From Sphingobium phenoxybenzoativorans (GTDB lineage Bacteria > Pseudomonadota > Alphaproteobacteria > Sphingomonadales > Sphingomonadaceae), in NCBI RefSeq assembly GCF_001757355.1, contig NZ_MINO01000013.1, positions 1-64,000 of the forward strand: a stretch of DNA of 64,000 bases, given 5' to 3'. Shown here in pieces: positions 1 to 7,122 of the stretch (its first letter is position 1; every line of letters begins with the position of its first letter). Below the pieces are notes generated by a model. That model saw only the letters and a list, made by a program, of their open reading frames with translations, was not told the DNA's origin and searched no databases. Position numbers and translations under genes: made by a program.

Positions 1-990
1 TCATAAATTCCGCCTGCACGCCTTTGCGGGCAGGGCAAAGCGCGGATCGGTGAGGAATTTCTGGTCCGTCAGGCTTTCCATGAACGCGATCATGTCCGCC
101 ATCTGCGCGCCGGTAAGCGAAACGCGATGCATATGGATCGCCTCGGCCATCGTGCTTGTCGATCCATCATGCATATAGGGGGCAGTGACAGCCACATTGC
201 GCAGCGATGGCGTACGGAATCGGCCCTTGTCCGCTATATCGCCCGTTTTCTCGAACAGGCCCAGGTCCGGCGTCGGGCTCACCGGCAATGCGTGCAGGCT
301 GTCGTTGGTAAGGTCCTGCCCTTGATGGCAATTCCGGCAGCCCGCCGCATTGAATAGCTGTAACCCCCTGCGCGCCGCCGGGCTTAGCGCCGACATGCTG
401 CCAGCCAGAAAGCGGTCATAGGGGCTGTCGAAGGATGTCAGGGTGCGCTGGAACGCGCTTAGCGCGGCCGCGACATTCGCAAGATCGATCCGGCCACTGG
501 TTTCGGGGAAAGCGCGAACAAACATGGCGCGGTAACAGGCGTCCTTGCCAAGCCTGCGGCCGATTTCCGCCTCCTGACCCTTCATGCCGAGTTCGATGGG
601 ATGATCGCCGAGCAAGGGGACGGCCACCTGTGCTTCAAGCTGGTTCAGGCCCGTGTCCGCCCAGGTGAGATGTCGCCGCCATGCGACATTCGCCAGGCCC
701 GGCACATTGCGACGGCCGGGATCGCCGTGCACTCCCGGCCTTGTGCGATTGCCATCGGCGAAGCCGCGCTTCTGCTCATGGCAGGTCGCGCAGGCCATGG
801 TTCCGTTGATCGACAGGTCCGCTTCATAGAATAACCGCCGCCCCAGTTCGACCTTTGCGGCGCTCATCGGATTGTTCGCCGGAACGGGGGGCGGGGCTGT
901 TCCGCGCGGGATGCGCCATTGCCAGCTATGGGGAACGGTTGCCGCCAGCGTCAGGCCGACAAGGGCAATGGCGAATAGCCTGCCTTTCAC
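1..990 (-). CDS. Di-heme cytochrome c peroxidase-family protein (MbnH/CcpA-like)
   Basis: Exported di-heme c-type cytochrome of about 329 residues. Two heme-binding CxxCH motifs are visible, CATCH (about residues 67-71) and CRNCH (about 218-222), the layout of bacterial di-heme peroxidases and of MbnH-type enzymes. A hydrophobic signal segment follows the start. The open frame extends further upstream, but I chose the GTG at 988-990. It opens directly with the signal sequence and overlaps the stop of the preceding gene by four bases (GTGA), which indicates translational coupling. The stop lies at the window edge, so the gene is complete. Family members oxidise substrates with peroxide or modify a partner protein in the periplasm. 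The co-transcribed small exported protein is a candidate partner (inference). Confidence 0.85.
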   Translation of the reverse strand: MKGRLFAIALVGLTLAATVPHSWQWRIPRGTAPPPVPANNPMSAAKVELGRRLFYEADLSINGTMACATCHEQKRGFADGNRTRPGVHGDPGRRNVPGLANVAWRRHLTWADTGLNQLEAQVAVPLLGDHPIELGMKGQEAEIGRRLGKDACYRAMFVRAFPETSGRIDLANVAAALSAFQRTLTSFDSPYDRFLAGSMSALSPAARRGLQLFNAAGCRNCHQGQDLTNDSLHALPVSPTPDLGLFEKTGDIADKGRFRTPSLRNVAVTAPYMHDGSTSTMAEAIHMHRVSLTGAQMADMIAFMESLTDQKFLTDPRFALPAKACRRNL

Positions 991-1517
991 GGCACCCGGA
1001 TGATCATCAGCGGCAAGGTCGCATCGCCATTGGCGGCGATCTGCAGGACATGGCGGCCGGGCTTCAGGGGGAAATCCACCATCTTGCGAATGCCCGAACA
1101 TTCCGGTCCATGTACGTGTGCGGTCGACTGGATAGCGCTCTTGCCTTCCAGCACGTCGATCCACGCGCCGGACCCAAGCGCCACGCGATATGTGCCCGCT
1201 TCCTTCACGGTAAAACGGAACAAGCCGCCATGGCTCACCGAACCGCCGGGCTTTTCCGGGCGCGCGATGTAGCTGATTTCAGGGGTGTTCTGCAGATTTG
1301 CCCGCGCCGCCTGCCCAATGCTTATTTCTGCGGCGGCCAATCCCTTTGCATTGCTGGCCGCGTCAATTGAGACGGGCTGCGTCCATCCCTTCAATTCAGG
1401 GGGAAGCGCCACCGACTGCGCACATTGCGCCGCATGCGCATGATCCATCTGATCCATTGTCTGAGCGTGGAGTGGCGTCGCCGCGAAGGCGAGGGCGATC
1501 AGAAATTTGCGCGGCAC
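987..1517 (-). CDS. Small exported His-containing protein of unknown function
   Basis: Predicted 176-residue protein with a signal peptide (hydrophobic segment ending LHAQ), then a His/Met-rich mature N-terminus (MDQMDHAHAAQC) and a compact beta-type domain with HVHGPECSGIRKMVDFPL. I recall similar short sphingomonad proteins being labelled homogentisate dioxygenase, but nothing here supports that enzyme: it is far too short. The GTG start at 1515-1517 has GGAGA about 9 bases upstream, whereas the longer upstream frame has no such support. It is coupled by a 4-base overlap to the di-heme cytochrome gene and is divergent from a TonB receptor. A metal-binding or cytochrome-partner role is possible but unproven. 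Confidence 0.75.
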   Translation of the reverse strand: MPRKFLIALAFAATPLHAQTMDQMDHAHAAQCAQSVALPPELKGWTQPVSIDAASNAKGLAAAEISIGQAARANLQNTPEISYIARPEKPGGSVSHGGLFRFTVKEAGTYRVALGSGAWIDVLEGKSAIQSTAHVHGPECSGIRKMVDFPLKPGRHVLQIAANGDATLPLMIIRVP

Positions 1518-1608
1518 GGCTTTTCTCCAAGCGTTTGAACTATATACGGCCATATACAGCGAATCATGCCGTACAAGCAGTTTCGAATATGAAGGGGAAC
1601 AGGGTTTC
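1518..1608. promoter_or_regulatory. Divergent promoter region with TATA-rich near-palindrome
   Basis: This 91-base gap separates the start of the small exported protein/cytochrome operon from the divergent TonB receptor, so both promoters must lie here. Positions 1543-1556 read TATACGGCCATATA, a 14-base palindrome with one mismatched pair. It could be an operator controlling both directions. No regulator gene is adjacent, so its identity is unknown. Confidence 0.35.
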
Positions 1609-3744
1609 ATGCGTATTTCAACCAGCATGGCCGCGGGCATAGCGATGGTCATTGCATCACGGGTCACGCAGGCCGCCGAGGCCGGTGATCAGGCGAGCGG
1701 CGCGTTCACCCTGGGGCAGATCATCGTCACAGCGCCGCGGCCGGACAATTTGACGATCAACGGCTCTGCTCTGTCCGCAGAAGCGATTTACACCTTCAAC
1801 CGCAACACGCTTGATGAAGCGGTGAACCTGATGCCCGGCGTTTCCTCGTCGAACAGCGGCGGTTCGCGCAACGAGCGGCTTATCTTTGTGCGCGGCTTTG
1901 ACCGGTTTCAGGTGCCGCTCTCTCTCGACGGCATTCGCGTCTACCTGCCAGCCGACAACCGGCTCGATTTTGGCCGCTTTCTGACCCCGGACATTGCGGA
2001 GATCCAGATAGCGAAAAGCTATGCTTCGGTCCTTGACGGTCCGGGGGCCATGGGCGGCGCAATCAATCTTGTCACCCGCAAGCCGACCAAGGAGATTGAG
2101 GGGGAGGCGCGGGGAACGCTCAATCTGGACAGCGATGCCGATTATGGCGGTTATAACGTCTTTGCCCTGCTCGGGACGAAGCAGGAGCTGTGGTATGCGC
2201 AGGCATCCTATACGCGCAATGTGGTTGATCACTGGGACCTTCCGGGCGGCTATAATCCGGCTCCGGGATCGGCGGAAAATGGCGGCGCGCGCGATTTTTC
2301 CGACACGCGCGACTGGCGCGTGAACGCAAAGATCGGCTTCACCCCCAACGCCACCGACGAATATGCGATCAGCTATACGCGGCAGGAGGGCAGCAAGAAT
2401 GCGCCGCTCCACATAACCGATCCTATCTCGACGCCGCTTCCCGCCGGCGCGCCAAATCCGCGTTTCTGGTCCTGGCCCTATTGGAACATCGAGAATATCT
2501 ATTTCCTGTCGACCACGGCGCTGGGCGACAAGGCCACGTTAAAGACCCGCGCCTATCGCAACAGGTTCGACAATCTGCTGCGGTCTTTCGATAACGCCAC
2601 CCAATCGACGCAGACCTTGGGCCGCGCGTTCAACAGCTATTATGCGGATGAGGCATGGGGCGGATCGGCGCAGTTGGACGTGGATCTCAGTGATGCCTAT
2701 CGCTTCAGCATCGCGGCCCATTACCGGCGCGATAAGCATGTGGAATGGCAGCAATCCTTCCGCACGGCCGCGCCGCTGACCTATACCGAGCCGAAACAGG
2801 CCACGGTTGAGGACACATACAGCATCGCGGCGGAAAACCGCTTCACGCTCTCGCCTGCGCTCACGCTGACGGCTGGCGTCAGCTATGATTGGCGCGACAC
2901 CCAGAAAGCGGAGGAATTTACCGGCGTTGTCGGCCTCTCATCGGCCACCTTCTTCCGCTATCCGGTGAAGAATGTGGACGCTGTCAATGCGCAGGGGCGG
3001 GTTGACTGGATGCCGGATGCAGGCACCAGCCTTCATGCCAGCGTCTCATCGCGCGCGCGCTTCCCGACCATCTTCGAACGGTTCAGCACGCAGTTCGGCA
3101 ATGCGGCCTCCAATCCCGGCCTTAACCCGGAACGCGCGACCAATTTTGAGCTTGGCGGATCGCGCCAGTTCGGCCCCGCGCGGATCGAGGGCGCGCTGTT
3201 CTACAGCCATATTAGCGACGCCATCGTCTCCGTGCGGCCGGACAATTTCCCGGCCAATACCAGCCAGCGCCGGAACCTCGGTTCGGCCGATTATTATGGG
3301 GTGGAACTGGCGCTCAGCGCGCACCTGACGCCTTCGGTCGAATTCGGGGCCAACTATACCTATACGCATCGTTCTTTCGATATTGGCGCCGATCCGCAGG
3401 TCACAGCGAACGTGCCCATATTCCGCCTGACGGACGTGCCATCGCACAAGGGCTTCGTCTATCTATCCTGGGCGCCCATTGAGCAGCTCAAAATCGTGCC
3501 GAATGTGGATGTCGCTTCGGATCGCACGACGCTCGACACTTATAATGTCGCGGCGCCGGCGGTGACCCGCTACTACCGGACGGGCAGCTATGCGATCGCC
3601 AATATCCGTGTGGATTTCGCGGTAACGGAGGGCATCGATATCGGTGTTGGCGCGCGCAATCTGTTCAACGATTATTATGTTCTTAGCGATGGCTTCCCGG
3701 AGCAGGGCCGCAGCTTCTTCGCCAGCCTGCGCGCGCGATATTGA
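1609..3744 (+). CDS. TonB-dependent outer-membrane receptor
   Basis: About 711 residues. A signal peptide (MRISTSMAAGIAMVIAS...) is followed by a TonB-box-like segment (FTLGQIIVTAPRP), a plug domain (to about residue 150, with the typical ..GGAINLVTRKP) and a long C-terminal beta-barrel ending in aromatic Tyr (RARY). I start at ATG 1609, which opens with the signal peptide and has purine-rich GGGGAAC upstream. The 34-codon extension to 1507 overlaps the divergent gene. Such receptors import metal chelates, vitamins or oligosaccharides using TonB energy. The divergent cytochrome and His-rich protein suggest a metal-related substrate (inference). The sequence itself does not tell the ligand. 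Confidence 0.92.
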   Translation: MRISTSMAAGIAMVIASRVTQAAEAGDQASGAFTLGQIIVTAPRPDNLTINGSALSAEAIYTFNRNTLDEAVNLMPGVSSSNSGGSRNERLIFVRGFDRFQVPLSLDGIRVYLPADNRLDFGRFLTPDIAEIQIAKSYASVLDGPGAMGGAINLVTRKPTKEIEGEARGTLNLDSDADYGGYNVFALLGTKQELWYAQASYTRNVVDHWDLPGGYNPAPGSAENGGARDFSDTRDWRVNAKIGFTPNATDEYAISYTRQEGSKNAPLHITDPISTPLPAGAPNPRFWSWPYWNIENIYFLSTTALGDKATLKTRAYRNRFDNLLRSFDNATQSTQTLGRAFNSYYADEAWGGSAQLDVDLSDAYRFSIAAHYRRDKHVEWQQSFRTAAPLTYTEPKQATVEDTYSIAAENRFTLSPALTLTAGVSYDWRDTQKAEEFTGVVGLSSATFFRYPVKNVDAVNAQGRVDWMPDAGTSLHASVSSRARFPTIFERFSTQFGNAASNPGLNPERATNFELGGSRQFGPARIEGALFYSHISDAIVSVRPDNFPANTSQRRNLGSADYYGVELALSAHLTPSVEFGANYTYTHRSFDIGADPQVTANVPIFRLTDVPSHKGFVYLSWAPIEQLKIVPNVDVASDRTTLDTYNVAAPAVTRYYRTGSYAIANIRVDFAVTEGIDIGVGARNLFNDYYVLSDGFPEQGRSFFASLRARY

Positions 3745-3772
3745 GGCGGTTCGCCAGCGGCATATGCACCGT

Positions 3773-3843
3773 GCTCCTGCGAAAGCAGGAGCCCCGGACC
3801 GACCTCTGAACTGGACTCCTGCTTTCGCAGGAGTCCAGTTCAG
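3773..3843. repeat. Paired REP-like hairpins behind the TonB receptor
   Basis: Two perfect hairpins in mutually inverted sense. The first is GCTCCTGC-GAAA-GCAGGAGC (3773-3792). The second has a 17-bp stem and a 4-base loop (3806-3843) and carries the same TCCTGC/GCAGGA core in the opposite arrangement. This twin, inverted organisation resembles REP/BIME-type intergenic repeats. It probably also acts as a transcription barrier between the receptor and the convergent downstream gene, but there is no T-tract. Confidence 0.7.
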
Positions 3844-3868
3844 CGAGCGTTATCGTCAGGGTTTCAAG

Positions 3869-4084
3869 CTATTTTCCTGTCGCGTCGTCCACCGCGCCGC
3901 CGATCTTGTCGGCGGTCTGGCCGACCGACTGGGCGGCGCCTTCAACCGCTGCATCCTTGCTGTTTTCCTGTGCTACCAGGAAATAGGCGGCGACCGCGAC
4001 AATGACGACGAGCAGAAGGGCGATCAGCAGGGCCGCCCCTCCGCCGCGCTTCTCAACGATGATCCGTTCCTGCGTTTCGGCCAT
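3869..4084 (-). CDS. Small single-pass membrane protein, unknown function
   Basis: 71 residues: a short charged N-terminus (MAETQERIIVEKRGGG), one strong transmembrane segment (about 17-36), then an Ala/Asp/Gly-rich soluble tail. The ATG at 4082-4084 has a good AGGAG Shine-Dalgarno about 7 bases upstream. The longer frame running into map is therefore not used. It lies just downstream of map on the same strand and may be co-transcribed. No known family recognised. Confidence 0.65.
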   Translation of the reverse strand: MAETQERIIVEKRGGGAALLIALLLVVIVAVAAYFLVAQENSKDAAVEGAAQSVGQTADKIGGAVDDATGK

Positions 4085-4164
4085 AATCCTTCTCCTCTTT
4101 GGGGGAAGGAAATCGCCGGGCGTCACGAAGGTTCCGGCGCGGCGGCACCCGGTGGCCAATACGC

Positions 4165-4992
4165 CTATTTGTAGGGCGGGCAGTCCCGGCCGGTCAGGCT
4201 TTTGGTGAAGATCTCGCATCCCGTCTCGGTGATGCCGATGCTGTGCTCGAACTGGGCGGATAGCGACCGGTCGCGGGTGACGGCCGTCCAGCCATCCTCC
4301 ATCATCTTCACGCCGGGCTTGCCGGTGTTGATCATCGGTTCGATGGTGAAGAACATGCCAGGCCGCAGTTCCGGCCCGGTGCCCGGCCGCCCGATATGCA
4401 CGACCTCCGGCGAGTCATGGAATACGCGGCCAAGGCCATGGCCGCAGAAATCGCGGACCACGCCATAGCGGTGGCGCTCGGCATAACGCTGGATGGCGTG
4501 TCCAATGTCGCCCAGGGTATTTCCAGGCTTGGCCTGCTCAATACCCAGCATCAGGCATTCATAGGTTATCTCGACCAGCCTGCGCGCCTTCACTGGCGCA
4601 TCCCCGGCAATATACATGCGGCTGGTGTCGCCATGCCATCCGTCCACGATCGGCGTGACATCGATATTGACGATATCGCCTTCCCGCAATTCGCGATCGC
4701 CGGGGATGCCGTGACAGATCACATTGTTGATCGACGTGCAGCAGCTATGCGTGAAGCCGCGATAACCAAGCGTCGCGGGAACCCCGCCACCCTCCAGCGT
4801 CATGCGGCGAACAATGTCGTCCAGCTCTCCGGTTGTCACGCCGGGGACGACATGAGGGGCCAGCGCATCCAGGATCTCGGCCGCCAGCCGGCCCGCCTTT
4901 CGCATCCCAGCAAAGCCGGCTTCGTCATATAGTTTGATAGCGGTCGAGCGCGACACGGGCGCGTCGGCGGTCATCGTCATATATTGGGTCAT
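4165..4992 (-). CDS. map: Type I methionine aminopeptidase
   Basis: 275 residues. Removes the initiator methionine from nascent proteins in the cytoplasm. The metal-binding residues of the pita-bread fold are all visible: Asp in NIDVTPIVDGWHGDTSRM (two Asp), His in GHGLGRVFHDSPEVVH, Glu in FTIEPMI and Glu in QFEHSIGIT. The N-terminal GTLGYRGFTHSCCTSIN-like region is also typical (here ATLGYRGFTHSCC). I start at ATG 4990-4992 (MTQYMTMTADAP), as in related alphaproteobacterial proteins. The upstream extension contains no domain. It is divergent from the CinA-like gene. Confidence 0.95.
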   Translation of the reverse strand: MTQYMTMTADAPVSRSTAIKLYDEAGFAGMRKAGRLAAEILDALAPHVVPGVTTGELDDIVRRMTLEGGGVPATLGYRGFTHSCCTSINNVICHGIPGDRELREGDIVNIDVTPIVDGWHGDTSRMYIAGDAPVKARRLVEITYECLMLGIEQAKPGNTLGDIGHAIQRYAERHRYGVVRDFCGHGLGRVFHDSPEVVHIGRPGTGPELRPGMFFTIEPMINTGKPGVKMMEDGWTAVTRDRSLSAQFEHSIGITETGCEIFTKSLTGRDCPPYK

Positions 4993-5085
4993 TGGCTCTT
5001 TATAGGGCGAAAAGGCCGGAATTGCGAGTGCCGGATTTTCCCATGCGGCCAGATAGCTCACTATGCAGGCCTGTCCTCAGCCGCT

Positions 5086-5862
5086 ATGGCGCAGCCCATG
5101 ACCGCCGACGCCGCCCGCATCTGGACCGCCGCCCTGATCATTATCGGCGACGAGATACTGTCCGGGCGGACTCAGGACCGCAATGTGTCGCAGATCGCGG
5201 CATGGCTGAATGTCCAAGGCATCCGCCTCCGGGAAGTGCGGGTTGTCGCGGACGATACCGACGCCATCGTGGAAGCCGTCAACATCCTGCGCGCCCGCAA
5301 CGATTATCTGTTCACCACCGGCGGCATCGGTCCGACGCATGACGACATAACCGTGGACGCCATTGCGGTTGCCCTGGGCGTGGGAGTCGAAATCCATCCG
5401 ACGGCGCGGGCGGTGCTCGCGGAATATTATGAGACGCGCGGCGGCCTGACCGAAGCGCGGCTGCGCATGGCGCGCGTCCCGGCGGGCGCGAGCCTGATCG
5501 AAAATCGCATGTCCGGGGCGCCAGGCATCCGCCATGGCAACATCTTCATCATGGCCGGCGTGCCGCACATCACTGCGATGATGCTGGAAAGCCTCAGCGG
5601 TCAATTGGAAGGGGGGCTACCCCTGCTGTCCGCGCAGATTGGCTGCTGGGTGCCGGAAAGCGAAGTGGCCGAACTGCTGCGTGAGACAGAACGCACGCAT
5701 GAGGGCTGCCAGATCGGCAGCTACCCTTTCTTCCGGGAGGGAAAGGTCGGCGCGAATTTCGTGATCCGGTCAACTGACCGGAAGTCCCTGGACGCTTGCA
5801 TGGCGGCTTTGACAGCCGGACTGGAAGCGGCGGGATGGCCAGTGACGCAAGACGGCATCTGA
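5086..5862 (+). CDS. CinA-like molybdopterin-binding domain protein
   Basis: 258 residues consisting of the MoCF-binding (MogA/CinA N-terminal) fold: ALIIIGDEILSGRTQDRN near the start, FTTGGIGPTHDDIT in the middle and MAGVPHI later. The C-terminal nicotinamide-nucleotide amidase domain of full CinA is absent, as in the shorter family members common in alphaproteobacteria. These proteins have been linked to pyrophosphatase activity on ADP-ribose-type nucleotides. The substrate here is unknown. Start chosen at ATG 5086 (MAQPMTADAARIW). A second ATG at 5098 is possible. Confidence 0.85.
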   Translation: MAQPMTADAARIWTAALIIIGDEILSGRTQDRNVSQIAAWLNVQGIRLREVRVVADDTDAIVEAVNILRARNDYLFTTGGIGPTHDDITVDAIAVALGVGVEIHPTARAVLAEYYETRGGLTEARLRMARVPAGASLIENRMSGAPGIRHGNIFIMAGVPHITAMMLESLSGQLEGGLPLLSAQIGCWVPESEVAELLRETERTHEGCQIGSYPFFREGKVGANFVIRSTDRKSLDACMAALTAGLEAAGWPVTQDGI

Positions 5863-5908
5863 CCGGAAACGGGCGGTCCGAAAGCTGGACCGCCCATCTC
5901 GGGGGTTA

Positions 5909-6280
5909 TCAGTGTCCGCGCGAAGCGACGACGAGATAGCCGTTCGCAGCAGTTTGTACGGCGCGGGGATCGCTCATTGCGCCAGCCTTTGCTTCGTCGA
6001 AGCAGGCATAATAGTCGCGCGGCTGCCGCAGGCCATAGCTGCCATTATAATCGCACACCGCCTTGGCGGCGAAAGTGACGCGGCGTTCCAGCCTCTCGCG
6101 GCCCTGAGCGGTGCCGAGGTTGATATCCGAAATATCGACCTTCATGGTACGTGTGATGGAGCCAGCGTCGGCGGTCGGTTCAACCACCAGGTCCGACTGG
6201 GCATAAGCTGCCGTAGCGGAACCCAGAGTGGCGAGGGCGAGAAGGCCCAAGGCTCCGGCGGAGCGGCGAGAAATAGTCAT
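5909..6280 (-). CDS. UrcA-family exported protein
   Basis: 123 residues with an Arg-rich signal peptide (MTISRRSAGALGLLALATLG...AYAQ) and the UrcA pattern: a V-D-I-S-D-[IL]-N-L segment (MKVDISDINLGTAQGRERLE), then R-R-V...A-A-K-A-V-C and Y-x-x-C-F-D. Function in the family is unknown. The start is decided by the ribosome binding site. AGGAGG abuts the first ATG (6284-6286) with no spacing but lies 6 bases before the second (6278-6280), so the second is used. Confidence 0.88.
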   Translation of the reverse strand: MTISRRSAGALGLLALATLGSATAAYAQSDLVVEPTADAGSITRTMKVDISDINLGTAQGRERLERRVTFAAKAVCDYNGSYGLRQPRDYYACFDEAKAGAMSDPRAVQTAANGYLVVASRGH

Positions 6281-7122
6281 TGGCATCCTCCTGACAGGGT
6301 TCGCCCTTTGGACAATACCCCAAGTGAAATAGCGTTACGGACGCCCGGAGGGACCGGGCATGGCCTTTATTGGGCGTTCCGCCGCAGTTTTTCAAGCGTT
6401 CCACATGTTTCCAAACGCTGGATTCCGTAGAGGATGTGGCGCCGCTCGCTGAACATTGTGCAACTGCACACGCAAATTTCATTTGCGTGACAACGAATCA
6501 TGTGTCAGCTTTCGCATAAGCACAAAATGCTCAATTGAATGGTAATGGTTTGGAAAGTTGAGATGCTTTCCAAAGCATGCGGTGATTTGCAAATTTTTTA
6601 TGCGATATTCAGTGTAAATCTGAATATAAAAATTTGAATTTTCTTGAATAACTTCAAAATTATCTCTGCTTGTTCTGTCTATGTGCGGAACGGGTGAGAG
6701 GAATCGTGTAAAAATTTACCTGCAATATTCAAGTGTGTTCGGGTTTTTAATGAAACCATTTGAAGCCGATTTTCATGGGTGGGTTTTGCGCAGGGGTTCC
6801 GTGCTGTTCAGGCCGGGCCGCCGCCTGGGCTTTTCGCGTGCGCGAGGCGCTTTTCGTTGCTCTGCCGCGCGCGGCCATTTTTTTTCATCCGTAAAATTTT
6901 TTTCTTCCGCAGCCCATTTTTTATGGCGGGATTGCGCGCAGCCTTCGTTGAAACCGCAAGACCATTTCGCAATGCGCCGCAAATGGGAGGGAAGAAAGCG
7001 GATCATTGGGCATCGCAGGACGGTACGAAAACCGGCGCTGCAGAGGGATTTTTAAACAGGGCAAACAAAAAATAAGGTGATCAGGGAGAGGCTCCAACAA
7101 CGGTAAAAAACAGGGGGCCAAA
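6281..7122. other. Long non-coding leader upstream of a TonB receptor
   Basis: About 840 bases without a convincing gene. It is markedly AT-rich between roughly 6480 and 6760 and carries T/A homopolymer runs at 6880-6930, unlike the rest of the window. It contains TGTGCA-AC-TGCACA (6457-6470) and, directly after, a perfect 9-bp inverted repeat with a 3-base loop (6469-6489, CACGCAAAT/ATTTGCGTG). The promoter and probably a long 5' leader of the 7123 receptor lie here. Short frames inside lack coding character or a ribosome site. Confidence 0.6.

Noticed and set aside
987-1517. Homogentisate 1,2-dioxygenase
   Set aside because: Name recalled for similar short proteins, but the true enzyme is more than twice as long and cytosolic. 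No catalytic residues match.
6681-7075. Short plus-strand frames of 98-124 codons in the AT-rich leader
   Set aside because: Phe/Arg-rich composition produced by T-runs, no ribosome site, and in conflict with a leader function.
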